Positions 1-7,680 of a stretch of DNA of 10,004 nucleotides are shown one piece after another. Position 1 is the first letter of the stretch; each line of letters opens with the position of its first letter. Location of the stretch: positions 1 to 10,004 of the forward strand of contig JAGQQT010000115.1 of the NCBI GenBank assembly GCA_020426065.1, read 5' to 3'. The translations under genes and the position numbers were made by a program. Below the pieces are notes generated by a model that worked only from the letters and a program-made list of their open reading frames with translations, made no database searches and was not told the DNA's origin. Source of the DNA: Planctomycetaceae bacterium. Its GTDB lineage: Bacteria; Planctomycetota; Planctomycetia; Planctomycetales; Planctomycetaceae.

Positions 1-798
1 GACATAGTCCCGATAACGCCAGGAGTTCTGGTAGATGCGGGACCTGCCTCCGCCTGTGGAATCTGCATATCGTGAGACATCAAGCCAGTGCCTGCCCCAC
101 CGTTCGCCGAACTCCCTTGACGCCAGCAGTTGGTCCACGATTCGGGTATAGGCTTCCGGAGAAGGATTCGTCAGGAAATTCTGAACCTGTTGTGGTGTTG
201 GTGGCAGGCCGGCCAGGTCATAGAAGAGCCGTCGTAAGAGCACTTCCGGCTCAGCGCGACCGTTCTGGCTGAGTCCTGCTTGTTGTAGTCTGGCCAGAAC
301 AAAACGGTCGATCGGCTCATCAACTCCAGCAACCTCAGGTGGAACCGGTTTGGTGACAGGTTGAAAGGCCCAGAATTGACGCCCTGCTTCGAGATCGATT
401 TCCGAATGTTGCTGCGGTGCAGTTCCGTCACGTGGATCGGGAGCGCCTTTTTGAATCCAGGTTTCGAAGTCACGGATGATCTGGTCGGGAAGTTTCCCCT
501 GCGGGGGCATCTCAAACGAATCAAATTTCATCGCGCTCAGAAGCAGACTTTCTGCTACATCGCCGGGAACGACAGCCGGGCCGGAGTCGCCACCCGCCGC
601 GAGAGCTTCACGAGTGTGGACGAGCAGCCCTCCTTTAACGGATTTTGATTCCGGGGAATGGCACTCATAACAATGCTGGATCAGGACAGGGCGGATCTTC
701 TCTTCAAAGAAGGCCAGATCCTCTGGTGATTCTGCCTGAACATAGGGCGTAATGCTGCTCCAGATCAGGAAACTCAGGATGATGGTGAGAACGCGCAT
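1..798 (-). CDS. Planctomycete cytochrome c / DUF1549 protein, N-terminal part (runs off left edge)
   Basis: An uninterrupted minus-strand frame of 266 codons starts at ATG 798 and is still open at base 1, so the C-terminus is missing. Residues 1-22 form a signal peptide: a charged start, a hydrophobic stretch and a cleavage-like VQA before residue 23, so the protein is probably exported. A class c haem motif, CYECH, lies at residues 43-47. It is followed by EMPPQGKLP at 96-104, where Met97 is a plausible axial ligand. This pattern is the PSCyt1 (planctomycete cytochrome C) domain. From about residue 160 the sequence IDRFVLARL, then RLFYDLAGLPPTP, then RWGRHWLDVSRYADS matches PSCyt2/DUF1549. 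Full members usually continue into DUF1553 and are often followed by a DUF1501 gene, but neither is visible here. The biochemical role of the family is not settled. The ribosome site is weak (GCAGG four bases before ATG), but no other start keeps the signal peptide. Confidence 0.9.
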   Translation of the reverse strand, partial: MRVLTIILSFLIWSSITPYVQAESPEDLAFFEEKIRPVLIQHCYECHSPESKSVKGGLLVHTREALAAGGDSGPAVVPGDVAESLLLSAMKFDSFEMPPQGKLPDQIIRDFETWIQKGAPDPRDGTAPQQHSEIDLEAGRQFWAFQPVTKPVPPEVAGVDEPIDRFVLARLQQAGLSQNGRAEPEVLLRRLFYDLAGLPPTPQQVQNFLTNPSPEAYTRIVDQLLASREFGERWGRHWLDVSRYADSTGGGRSRIYQNSWRYRDYV

Positions 799-1246
799 AA
801 AACCTGCAGTGAGGAAGGATGCGATGCGGGAAGCCAGGTGGACAGCATTCTATAAGTTAAAAAAACATCAACCGATAAGCAAGACCCGATCGGACCTGGG
901 CTTCGTTTTGCAGGTGTTTCTGGTTGAAAGTACTATCCAGCGTAGCGTTACAACTTCAAATCCAGTGGACTGTAAACTGCCTCAGCATCAAAAGTGGACA
1001 CGGAATCGCAGCCGAACTCAAACTAAGTGAGCCGAATCGTCATGCTGGTCCCATTATTGTTCCTGCTCTACGCCCCTTCCCCACCTACGTCTGTGTCAGG
1101 TTCATTGGCAAATTGTTCTGACACCCTGCCCCTCATCATCGTGAATGCAAGCTTTCTCCGTTATATTGGCAGGTTTTGGAGCAGCAGGATTTGCGAGACA
1201 CTGGAGATCATTCCCGGAAAATCGGATCGAATTGGAGAGCGGAGTC
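799..1246. other. Divergent intergenic region without a recognisable gene
   Basis: These 448 bases separate two genes that are transcribed away from each other, so both promoters should lie here. I see no convincing small gene, RNA gene or repeat. On the minus strand an AT-rich patch around 848-875 contains a -10-like TATAGA, but no -35 box at normal spacing could be paired with it. A plus-strand frame is open from an ATG at 1145 into the downstream gene, but that ATG has no ribosome binding site and the added residues lie outside the conserved domain. Confidence 0.6.
1234..1239 (+). promoter_or_regulatory. Ribosome binding site fixing the start of the DUF4259-LRR gene
   Basis: GGAGAG lies seven bases before ATG 1247. 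This supports the start at which the protein begins with the conserved MGAWG of DUF4259, rather than the in-frame ATG at 1145. Confidence 0.65.
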
Positions 1247-2179
1247 ATGGGAGCATGGGGCCAGACCGTCTTTGAAAACGATGCAGCGGAGGAATGGATC
1301 GAGCAGCTCACTGCACAGGGCAGAACAGCTTTCGTTCTGAAACCATTACGTTTGATTTCAAAAGCTCGTGCCGGAGCCATCCTGGAAGCTGAACAGTGCC
1401 AGTGTGCCCTGGCCGCCGCTGAGGTTATAGCGGCAGCACAGGGGCATCCCTGCCGAGGCTTGCCTGAGGAAATTCGCGGCTGGCTGAAGGAGCGGATGTT
1501 TGTTCCTGGTCCAAAAGATCTCCAGCTGACGCGAGCGGCTGTGACCAGACTTGAATCTCATTCAGAGTTAAAGGAACTCTGGGGCGGCGGTAAAACCTGG
1601 ATTGGCGGGGTTCAAAAACTCCTGGAACGACTGGAGCGAGCTCCAAAGGGAAAAGTTCCCGCTACCGCTAAACCTGCAATCAGCAAAGTACCGGTGCCGA
1701 TTAAAAACGATGTCGGCAACACCAAACTCTCGGAGATCAGAAAGATCGCCAAGCGCAAGGGCGGGCTGGCTGTTATCAAGGGAATTCCCTATTACCTTGG
1801 ACTGGAAGGTGTGATTTACAAGGATCTGGCTGCGATCAGCACTTGTCCTGAGTGTCATGATTTGAAGCAACTGGAAATCTCAGGTCGAGGGATTACCGAT
1901 AAAGGCATGGAATGTGTTGGACAACTCGTCCAGCTCAGAGAACTGGTGCTGGATGCTCCGGCTGTCACAGATGCCGGCATCGCCTGTCTGCCGTCCATTA
2001 CAAATCTGGGAACTCTAACGCTGAAACGCACGCAAATCACGGATGCAGGATTGCGGTATCTGTCTCAGATCAAATCCCTTCAGACGCTTTGGGTGTATGG
2101 ATCACCCCTCACTCCCAAGGCACTCAAATCATTTGCCAGTCAGCTGGGATGTCGAGTCGTCTCAGATGTGCTGAAATAA
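1247..2179 (+). CDS. DUF4259 domain protein with C-terminal leucine-rich repeats
   Basis: The protein has 310 residues from ATG 1247. Its first residues, MGAWGQTVFENDAAEEWIEQL, carry the signature opening of DUF4259 (MGAWG...FENDxAxxW), which covers roughly residues 1-125. A lysine- and proline-rich linker at about 132-157 leads to a C-terminal half (about 185-310) with leucine-rich repeats. Three units end in an I/V-T-D-K/A-G pattern (ITDKG near 216, VTDAG near 240, ITDAG near 264), and a degenerate unit, PLTPKAL, follows near 287. This repeat type is abundant in planctomycetes. No signal peptide or membrane segment is seen, so it is probably cytoplasmic. DUF4259 has no established function, and the repeats suggest protein binding. 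The gene is monocistronic as far as visible: it diverges from the cytochrome gene and converges on the response regulator. The domain calls are fairly secure, but a cellular role cannot be given. Confidence 0.85.
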   Translation: MGAWGQTVFENDAAEEWIEQLTAQGRTAFVLKPLRLISKARAGAILEAEQCQCALAAAEVIAAAQGHPCRGLPEEIRGWLKERMFVPGPKDLQLTRAAVTRLESHSELKELWGGGKTWIGGVQKLLERLERAPKGKVPATAKPAISKVPVPIKNDVGNTKLSEIRKIAKRKGGLAVIKGIPYYLGLEGVIYKDLAAISTCPECHDLKQLEISGRGITDKGMECVGQLVQLRELVLDAPAVTDAGIACLPSITNLGTLTLKRTQITDAGLRYLSQIKSLQTLWVYGSPLTPKALKSFASQLGCRVVSDVLK

Positions 2180-2203
2180 CAGCCTTTCCGCAGGTTTGAC
2201 AGT

Positions 2204-2219
2204 TTTGCTTTCATGCAAA
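2204..2219. terminator. Weak hairpin between convergent genes
   Basis: TTTGC and GCAAA form a five-pair stem around a six-base loop in the 60-base gap between the two convergent stop codons. There is no clear T-tract on either side, so intrinsic termination is only a possibility suggested by the position. Confidence 0.2.
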
Positions 2220-2239
2220 GTATTCTAATGGGGGATGGA

Positions 2240-2872
2240 CTACGACTGAAGATTCTGATCGGCCGATGTACTACCCAGGTTGAGGATGGTAACCAGTTCT
2301 ACGATAGAATTGATTTTCAGCTTTTTCATGGCTCGGGAGCGGCGGTCTTCTATCGCCCGGACAGACAGGTTGAGTTTGTCCGCGATTTGACGATTGGTTA
2401 ATCCGTTAGCAATCTCAATCAATACTGTTTTCTCTTTGTCAGTTAAAGATTCCAGTTTTTCTCTGGCCGTAATCTGCTGTTCACGTTCATCGCGGTCTTT
2501 TTTGTCGAGTTCAATTGCTTTAGCAATCTGATCCCCCAGGACCTGCATCCGGAATGGTTTTTCCAGAAACGTGACCGCTCCGTTTGTCATGGCGTCAACC
2601 GCCATCTGAATGTCGCCATGTCCAGACATCATGATTACTGGTAACCGGACTCCTGCAGATCGCAACATTCTCTGCAGTTCCAGGCCACTCATTCCAGGCA
2701 TTTTGACATCGAGCAGAATGCAGCCCGGCTGGGTGTCATCGTATCCATACAGAAAGTCTTCAGCAGACTTATACAATGCCACGCGATAACCAAACGAGCG
2801 TGCCACAACCGAAATCGCCTGCGAGACAGCCGGGTCATCATCGACGACGTTGATGACGGGGATTAAATTCAC
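2240..2872 (-). CDS. FixJ/NarL-type response regulator
   Basis: The protein has 210 residues from GTG 2872. The N-terminal receiver domain (about 4-120) has the acidic pocket DDD at 11-13, the phosphoacceptor Asp55 in LLDVKMPGMSG, Ser83 in the MMSGHGD switch region, and Lys105 in EKPF. A helical linker follows. The C-terminal LuxR/FixJ-type helix-turn-helix (about 145-200) contains LTDKEKTVL, then GLTNRQIADKLNLSVRAIE, then RAMKKLKINSIVELV. It is therefore a DNA-binding transcription regulator activated by phosphorylation, with the adjacent kinase as obvious partner. The GTG start is chosen because it overlaps the kinase stop (GTGA) and has GGAGAG five bases upstream. An in-frame ATG at 2935 would add 21 residues not expected of a receiver domain. 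Targets are unknown, but the position at the end of a nitrate assimilation cluster suggests nitrogen or redox control. Confidence 0.93.
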   Translation of the reverse strand: MNLIPVINVVDDDPAVSQAISVVARSFGYRVALYKSAEDFLYGYDDTQPGCILLDVKMPGMSGLELQRMLRSAGVRLPVIMMSGHGDIQMAVDAMTNGAVTFLEKPFRMQVLGDQIAKAIELDKKDRDEREQQITAREKLESLTDKEKTVLIEIANGLTNRQIADKLNLSVRAIEDRRSRAMKKLKINSIVELVTILNLGSTSADQNLQS

Positions 2873-4236
2873 GAGTTCTCTCCTGTGTCCTGCTGCCGAG
2901 GGACATGAAGAGAAAAGGTGGCTCCTCCCTGACAATTGTTAGTGGCTGTGATCCGTCCATGATGCCGGTTGGCTATTGACTGGCAGATACCCAGTCCAAT
3001 GCCGAGTCCATTGGGTTTGGATGAAACAAAATTCTGAAAAATGGCTTCTACTGGATCTGTTATTCCGGGTCCTGTATCAATGACATCCAGGATTAACATG
3101 GAAGCGTCACAATGGGTCCTGACAGCAATTCGACGTGTTGCTGAGTCGCATTCGTGAATCGATTCCATGGCATTTTTGAGAAGATTGAGTACGACCTGTT
3201 CGATCTGAATCCGGTCCCCAAGAATAACAGGATCCTCTGAGGTCAACTGCAGATCCAATGTAATCTCATGAGACTGCAGTTCTGCACGGATGAGTTGAGT
3301 GACTGCCAGAACGGCATCGTTAACAGAAAACTTCAGCTGGATTGGTTCACTTTTTCTGATCAGCTCACGGAGGGTATTCAGGATTCCTGAGGCCCGTTCC
3401 GACTGAAGGAGAATTACTTCCAGGCTGTTTTTAACCAGGTCATTCTGATCCGGCTTATCGAATAACTGATGTGCCAGATCTGCGTGCAGGCAGACCGCAG
3501 AGAGAGGTTGATTGAGTTCGTGAGCCAGACCTGCCGCCAGCTCACCTGCGGATTTCAGTCGTTCGGCATGCGTTAAGGTGGCCATGCGAACGCGGGATTC
3601 TTCTTCGAATCTTTTTCGGGGCCGGGCATCCCTCAGGAAACCAGTAAATCGATATTGTCCCCCGGGAGCCTGAAGCGACCCAATCGAGACATCAACCGGG
3701 ATAATTGATCCGTCGGCATGCAGAACTTCCAGCTCAACTCCTGACCAGGAAATACTTTTTACTCCAGTCTGAATGAATCGCTGAAATCCCGTTTCATGCG
3801 CTGCCTGCAGATGCTCAGGAATCAGTGATGTTAATGGACGTCCGATGAGGGAGGCAGGACAGTGCCCCAGAAGTTCCTGACAGCTGGGATTGGCGTAAAT
3901 GATTTCATTTTCTTCATCGATGCACAGAATGGCATCGGTCGCGGTGTCTGCCACGATGCGGTACATGTCCGAGGCTTCTTTGAGGCGATTGACGGCAGCC
4001 GTCAAATCCATAACACGTGCACGCAGTTGTGCATTTTCTGCAGCGAGACGTTCGTGATGGCTGATTTCTGCAGAATCGGACATGGAGAGTGGAGGTGACA
4101 AATACATGGAAGATGAGACAGAGTAATGTTGAATGATCTGGATGGGATTCTCAACCGGGAATTCGGAAAAGTGATCAATCCGTAAAGAGTGGAGTGCTAC
4201 AGATAAGCCGTTGCCACTATGAATCTCAGTAAACAT
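2869..4236 (-). CDS. Soluble PAS-domain sensor histidine kinase (FixL-like)
   Basis: The protein has 455 residues from ATG 4236 and no transmembrane segment, so it should be a cytoplasmic sensor. After a poorly conserved N-terminus, a probable coiled coil runs from about 58 to 92. A PAS domain covers about 92-205 (YRIVADTATDAILCID, then ANPSCQELLG, then DGSIIPVDVSIG). The HisKA segment carries the phosphoacceptor His239 in GLAHELNQPLSA. The HATPase_c domain has an N box with Asn351 and Asn355 (NLLKNAMES), DTGPGI at 387-392 and GLGIGLGI at 410-417. The domain order and HELNQPL motif are those of the FixL/NtrB-like kinases. In the PAS domain His147 aligns with the haem-ligating histidine of FixL, but the distal arginine position is Val167, so haem binding is doubtful. 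The start codon overlaps the reductase stop by 11 bases. The N-terminal 50 residues are uncertain: Met44 and Met52 are alternative starts, but neither has a ribosome site. The response regulator follows with a four-base overlap. Confidence 0.92.
   Translation of the reverse strand: MFTEIHSGNGLSVALHSLRIDHFSEFPVENPIQIIQHYSVSSSMYLSPPLSMSDSAEISHHERLAAENAQLRARVMDLTAAVNRLKEASDMYRIVADTATDAILCIDEENEIIYANPSCQELLGHCPASLIGRPLTSLIPEHLQAAHETGFQRFIQTGVKSISWSGVELEVLHADGSIIPVDVSIGSLQAPGGQYRFTGFLRDARPRKRFEEESRVRMATLTHAERLKSAGELAAGLAHELNQPLSAVCLHADLAHQLFDKPDQNDLVKNSLEVILLQSERASGILNTLRELIRKSEPIQLKFSVNDAVLAVTQLIRAELQSHEITLDLQLTSEDPVILGDRIQIEQVVLNLLKNAMESIHECDSATRRIAVRTHCDASMLILDVIDTGPGITDPVEAIFQNFVSSKPNGLGIGLGICQSIANRHHGRITATNNCQGGATFSLHVPRQQDTGENS
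2878..2883 (-). promoter_or_regulatory. Ribosome binding site for the response regulator GTG start
   Basis: GGAGAG on the minus strand lies five bases before the GTG at 2872, inside the last codons of the kinase gene. It decides the start in favour of GTG over the upstream ATG at 2935. Confidence 0.7.
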
Positions 4237-5788
4237 CACGCTGATATCTTCCGCTGGTAGTCAGCATTTTGAGATACTGCCTGGCCTGCTCTTCTGTCTG
4301 TTTCCCTTCCAATTCAATGATCCGACGCAATGCATTATCCACATCAATGGCCATTCTTTTGGCATCACCACAGACCGCCACGCAGGCTCCCGCTTCCAGC
4401 CAGCGAAATATTTCCTGAGCATTTTCCAGCATCCGCTGCTGTACATATATTTTTTCAGACTGATCGCGGCTGAACGCCGTATCCAGTCGAGACAACAGAC
4501 CACTCTGCACGAAGTCCTGCAGCTCGTCTTCATAAAGGAAATCGGTTGCTGCATGCTGATCGCCGAAAAACAGCCAGTTTTTTCCGGGAGCCTTTCTGGC
4601 CTGTCTTTCCTGAAGGAAGGCTCGAAATGGGGCAATTCCTGTTCCCGGGCCGATCATGATCAGTGGTGTTGCATCATCAGCCGGGATTCCGAATGTCGAA
4701 CTGGAATGAACGAAAACACGAACCTGATCCCCGGTAAACAGACGATCGCCAAACATTGTTGATGCAACCCCTTTCCTGGTCCGATTTCGTTTTTCGGAAA
4801 TCACCTGGCCCACAGTCAGATGAACGGTGTTCCCTACTGCACTTCGGGAGCTGGCGATCGAATACAGACGTGGCTGGAGAGGTGCAAGTGAATCAATGAA
4901 ATCCTGAATTACAGGACGGCTTGCTGGCAGATCATGTAACAGATCAAGCAGATCCATGTCATCCAGCAAATCCTGCTCAATTAACTGACCGAGCGAGTTC
5001 AAATCGTTGGGGGAAGCCACGGTTTTCAGTAAATCAATCAGCTCGTCAGTGATATCTTTCAAGCAGAAATGAGCACGCAGGGCCTCTGCAAATGGAATCA
5101 ACTGACCGTCCACCATGACGGGAGTTTCAGGATTCACAGAAAATTCCCCGACAATCTGGCTGACCAGGTCGGGACAATTCGTTGGATAAATCCCCAACGC
5201 ATCACCAACTTTATATTCCAGACCGCTGTCGGTCAGGTCGATTTCGATATGTCGAACAACTTTTGAAGATCCTTGTTTGTTCAAAGTCTCCGCTCGAAGG
5301 AGTGTTGCGGGAAACGGGTTTTGCCGGGTATGTCCCTGTGGTGTTCCATTGGTCGATGGCAACTCAGACTGCCCAGTGGCAGGGATTGTTTCCGCATTTG
5401 CCAGAAGTTCTTTCAACTTCTTTGTCGTATCTTTTGCGCCGGGGACACAAAGCTTCAGACTCTTTTCAGAACCGTTTGCAATTGCCTCAGCATAAGTCTG
5501 GCAGACATAGCCACAAGCCCCGCAGTCGAGTTGGGCCATGGCGGCCATCAACTGTCTTTCCAGAGGCTTTTCCGCAGCGAGGGTCATTCGATCTTCGAGG
5601 GATAAGCCGGGATCATGCCAGGGAAAAGATTCCTCGATCGGTTCAGCAGAAATCTGTGAAGATACCACTTCGGCTGAATTGCCGGGTGTTTCTTCTTCCA
5701 GTCCCAGCATTCCCGCCAGAAAACCGTTTAACCAGGCTTTCTGTTCGTCAGTAAAAGGAGCGCTGTCAGGGAGTAGTGTAATGCTCAT
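4226..5788 (-). CDS. CysJ-like NADPH flavin reductase with N-terminal 4Fe-4S segment
   Basis: The protein has 520 residues from ATG 5788 (GAGGTGA just upstream). From about residue 155 to the end it follows the FAD/NADPH half of sulfite reductase flavoprotein CysJ: RLYSIASS at 307-314 for FAD, KGVAS near 339 (flavin pocket), GPGTGIAPFRAF at 380-391 and CGD at 473-475 for NADPH, and the typical end RYQRDVY. The flavodoxin (FMN) domain of CysJ is absent. Instead, residues 89-114 hold four cysteines (C89, C92, C96, C114) in DCGACGYVC...LCVPG, resembling the 4Fe-4S segment of RnfB-type proteins. The likely path is NADPH to FAD to 4Fe-4S to an acceptor. Because the gene follows nirA, the acceptor is inferred to be NirA, although sulfite reductase cannot be excluded. 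The extreme N-terminus (FTDEQKAWLNGFLAG, 12-26) closely resembles that of NirA. Such proteins are often annotated as sulfite reductase subunit alpha. Confidence 0.9.
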   Translation of the reverse strand: MSITLLPDSAPFTDEQKAWLNGFLAGMLGLEEETPGNSAEVVSSQISAEPIEESFPWHDPGLSLEDRMTLAAEKPLERQLMAAMAQLDCGACGYVCQTYAEAIANGSEKSLKLCVPGAKDTTKKLKELLANAETIPATGQSELPSTNGTPQGHTRQNPFPATLLRAETLNKQGSSKVVRHIEIDLTDSGLEYKVGDALGIYPTNCPDLVSQIVGEFSVNPETPVMVDGQLIPFAEALRAHFCLKDITDELIDLLKTVASPNDLNSLGQLIEQDLLDDMDLLDLLHDLPASRPVIQDFIDSLAPLQPRLYSIASSRSAVGNTVHLTVGQVISEKRNRTRKGVASTMFGDRLFTGDQVRVFVHSSSTFGIPADDATPLIMIGPGTGIAPFRAFLQERQARKAPGKNWLFFGDQHAATDFLYEDELQDFVQSGLLSRLDTAFSRDQSEKIYVQQRMLENAQEIFRWLEAGACVAVCGDAKRMAIDVDNALRRIIELEGKQTEEQARQYLKMLTTSGRYQRDVY

Positions 5789-5791
5789 CAA

Positions 5792-5798
5792 TCACCTC
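5792..5798 (-). promoter_or_regulatory. Ribosome binding site of the flavin reductase gene
   Basis: GAGGTGA on the minus strand precedes ATG 5788. Its GAGG core is six bases from the ATG. This favours the ATG over the TTG codon immediately before it. Confidence 0.6.
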
Positions 5799-5838
5799 TG
5801 TGAAAATGTTTCGCATCTGCTGATTGAGGCCATCTCGT

Positions 5839-7668
5839 TTAGACGGTCATCATCGGTTTCGAGACCAGGGCATGAAGTTCCGACACACCAACGCGACGTA
5901 CAAAATCAACAAACAGTTCCGCATCAGAATTACGGTGTTCCCGATAACTGCTGAGGAGGTGTTCGATCACCTGCGGGCATTCGTAATAGGGGACGGAGAC
6001 TTGATACTCGGTGGCAATCCCCTGGTGCGATCCGTAACCGCCCCCGATGAAAATGTGATAACCATCCACCATGTCATCATCATTTCCCACCTCAACCTTT
6101 GTTGCGATCAGGCCGAGATCTCCCACATAGTGCTGAGCACAGGAGTGATGGCAACCGGTCAGATGAATATTGACGGGTGTATCCAGCTCGATTCTTTCAT
6201 CTAGATAGTCAGCGATCATCAGGGCGTGCTTCTTGGTGTCAGCGCCTGCAAACTTGCAGCCGGCACTCCCAGTGCAGGCAACGAGTGCGCCTCTTAAATT
6301 CGAGGCCTGCCAGTCAAGTCCGAGTGACTGGATCCGATTTTTGACCTCATCCAGATCCTGGGTGGCAACTCCGGAAATCAGCAGATTCTGCCAGACGGTC
6401 AAGCGGATGTGTCGATCTCCGAACTGATCTGCGAGATATGCCAGGCCTTCCATCTGTTCGGCAGTCAAGCGTCCCACTGGGAGCACCACTCCAATGTAGT
6501 GTTTTCCAGACTGTTTCTGGTCATGGACTCCAACATGACCGTATCGGTCTGGAGCGGGAGCGGTTTGACATTGCTCCAGCGGAAATCTGAGTAAAGGACG
6601 TTCCAGTTTTTGTTCGACGGCTGTCAAAAAACGCTCGAATCCCCACTCATCCAGCACGTACTTGAGCCGGGCTTTTTTACGATCGGTCCGATCTCCGGAT
6701 TCGATAAACACCCGGACAATCGCATCGGCCACGGCAATACATTCCTCAGGAGGTACAAGAACCCCTGTGTCACGAGCAAAATCGCGATGACCTGTAATTC
6801 CACCCAGAGTCAACCGGAAATAGACACCAGCAGGAACCTGTTCCGTCCCTTGTTCAGGCAGAATCTGAACCGCTGTGAATCCAATATCGTTTGTTTCCTC
6901 AAAGCTGCTGATCGTTCCCCCGCCTTCAAAGGCAATATTGAATTTTCGGGGCAACCCATACAACTCCCGGTGGTTCAGGATGTGATGATGCATTGCGCGA
7001 GCCAGGGGCAATGTTTCAATCAGTTCCTGACAATCTATTCCACTTGTCGGATTGCAGGTCACATTCCGAATGTTGTCTCCTCCAGAACCACGATTGATAA
7101 TTCCCAGATCGTGAAGTCCCATCAGCAGGGAGACACCATCTGCCGGTCCGATTTCCCGCAGCTGTAAATTCGCTCGCGTCGTGACATCGGCATAACCTCC
7201 CGCATACTCCCGGGACAATTCAGCCAATCCACGGAACTGTCCGCTTTTCATCACACCGCCAGGAATCCGGAGTCGACACATGAACGAATCCTGAGCGGGG
7301 GCGACGTGGAAAAGTCCCTGGAATTTGAACAGGAAGACATCCGTCCCTTTGGGGAATTCATTCTTCCGGGCATGGGCCACCATCTCGTCCCAGATATCCA
7401 GAGCGTTCTTTTCCCGTTTCGCTTCTTCCTCTTTGACGAGCTTCTTGCCAGATGCCAGAACCAGATCCTGAGCAAGCCGATGAACATCTGGGCTTTCAGA
7501 TGACGGAATCAACTGGGTCTGGGCCCCAACCTGAATCGTGGATCCGTTGCTGGCTGATGAGGAAAGGATCGGCAGCCCACGCACCGCACGGGCCACATCC
7601 GCTCCCATCATAAAGCCTTGAAGGTAATTCTTCTGGACGTCCGTGAAATTGGAATTTCGATCGATCAT
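5839..7668 (-). CDS. nirA: Assimilatory nitrite reductase, sirohaem / 4Fe-4S (NirA family)
   Basis: The protein has 609 residues, a normal length for the ferredoxin-nitrite/sulfite reductase family. It reduces nitrite to ammonium with six electrons in the cytoplasm. Two NIR_SIR half-domains are visible, each a ferredoxin-like repeat followed by a sirohaem domain. The first half contains [19 protein letters not shown] near 134-152 and [11 protein letters not shown] near 163-173. The second contains [18 protein letters not shown] near 393-410 and [12 protein letters not shown] near 422-433. The sirohaem/4Fe-4S ligands are Cys465 and Cys471 (CTGSAGC), and Cys506 and Cys510 (TGCHHSC). The CHHSC variant is typical of bacterial NirA-family proteins rather than sulfite reductases. 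ATG 7668 overlaps the nasA stop (ATGA) and has AGGAG seven bases upstream. An in-frame ATG at 7707 lies within nasA and adds 13 unconvincing residues. Electrons probably come from the flavin reductase encoded 50 bases downstream. Confidence 0.95.
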   Translation of the reverse strand: MIDRNSNFTDVQKNYLQGFMMGADVARAVRGLPILSSSASNGSTIQVGAQTQLIPSSESPDVHRLAQDLVLASGKKLVKEEEAKREKNALDIWDEMVAHARKNEFPKGTDVFLFKFQGLFHVAPAQDSFMCRLRIPGGVMKSGQFRGLAELSREYAGGYADVTTRANLQLREIGPADGVSLLMGLHDLGIINRGSGGDNIRNVTCNPTSGIDCQELIETLPLARAMHHHILNHRELYGLPRKFNIAFEGGGTISSFEETNDIGFTAVQILPEQGTEQVPAGVYFRLTLGGITGHRDFARDTGVLVPPEECIAVADAIVRVFIESGDRTDRKKARLKYVLDEWGFERFLTAVEQKLERPLLRFPLEQCQTAPAPDRYGHVGVHDQKQSGKHYIGVVLPVGRLTAEQMEGLAYLADQFGDRHIRLTVWQNLLISGVATQDLDEVKNRIQSLGLDWQASNLRGALVACTGSAGCKFAGADTKKHALMIADYLDERIELDTPVNIHLTGCHHSCAQHYVGDLGLIATKVEVGNDDDMVDGYHIFIGGGYGSHQGIATEYQVSVPYYECPQVIEHLLSSYREHRNSDAELFVDFVRRVGVSELHALVSKPMMTV

Positions 7669-7675
7669 GAGTGTG

Positions 7676-7680
7676 CTCCT
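7676..7680 (-). promoter_or_regulatory. Ribosome binding site of nirA
   Basis: AGGAG on the minus strand lies seven bases before ATG 7668, within the last codons of nasA. It fixes the nirA start and, with the ATGA overlap, suggests coupled translation. Confidence 0.7.

Noticed and set aside
848..875. Possible promoter for the cytochrome gene (TATAGA on the minus strand)
   Set aside because: No -35 element at 16-18 bases could be paired with it, and AT-rich patches give such matches by chance.
1145..1246. Upstream ATG that would add 34 residues with a signal-peptide-like start to the DUF4259-LRR protein
   Set aside because: There is no ribosome site before 1145. DUF4259 proteins begin at MGAWG, and GGAGAG is placed well before ATG 1247.
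1844..1858. CPECH in the DUF4259-LRR protein, matching the haem c pattern CxxCH
   Set aside because: It lies just before the leucine-rich repeats of a protein without an export signal, so covalent haem attachment is not expected. It is probably chance.
2873..2935. Longer response regulator starting at ATG 2935
   Set aside because: The extra 21 residues lie wholly inside the kinase gene and do not belong to a receiver domain. GTG 2872 has the better ribosome site and a GTGA overlap.
5182..5754. Long plus-strand open frame opposite the flavin reductase gene
   Set aside because: It is antisense to a well-supported gene, shows no recognisable domain, and is explained by the codon pattern of the real gene.
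6610..7167. Plus-strand open frame of 185 codons opposite nirA
   Set aside because: It is a shadow of nirA with no recognisable domain or credible ribosome site.
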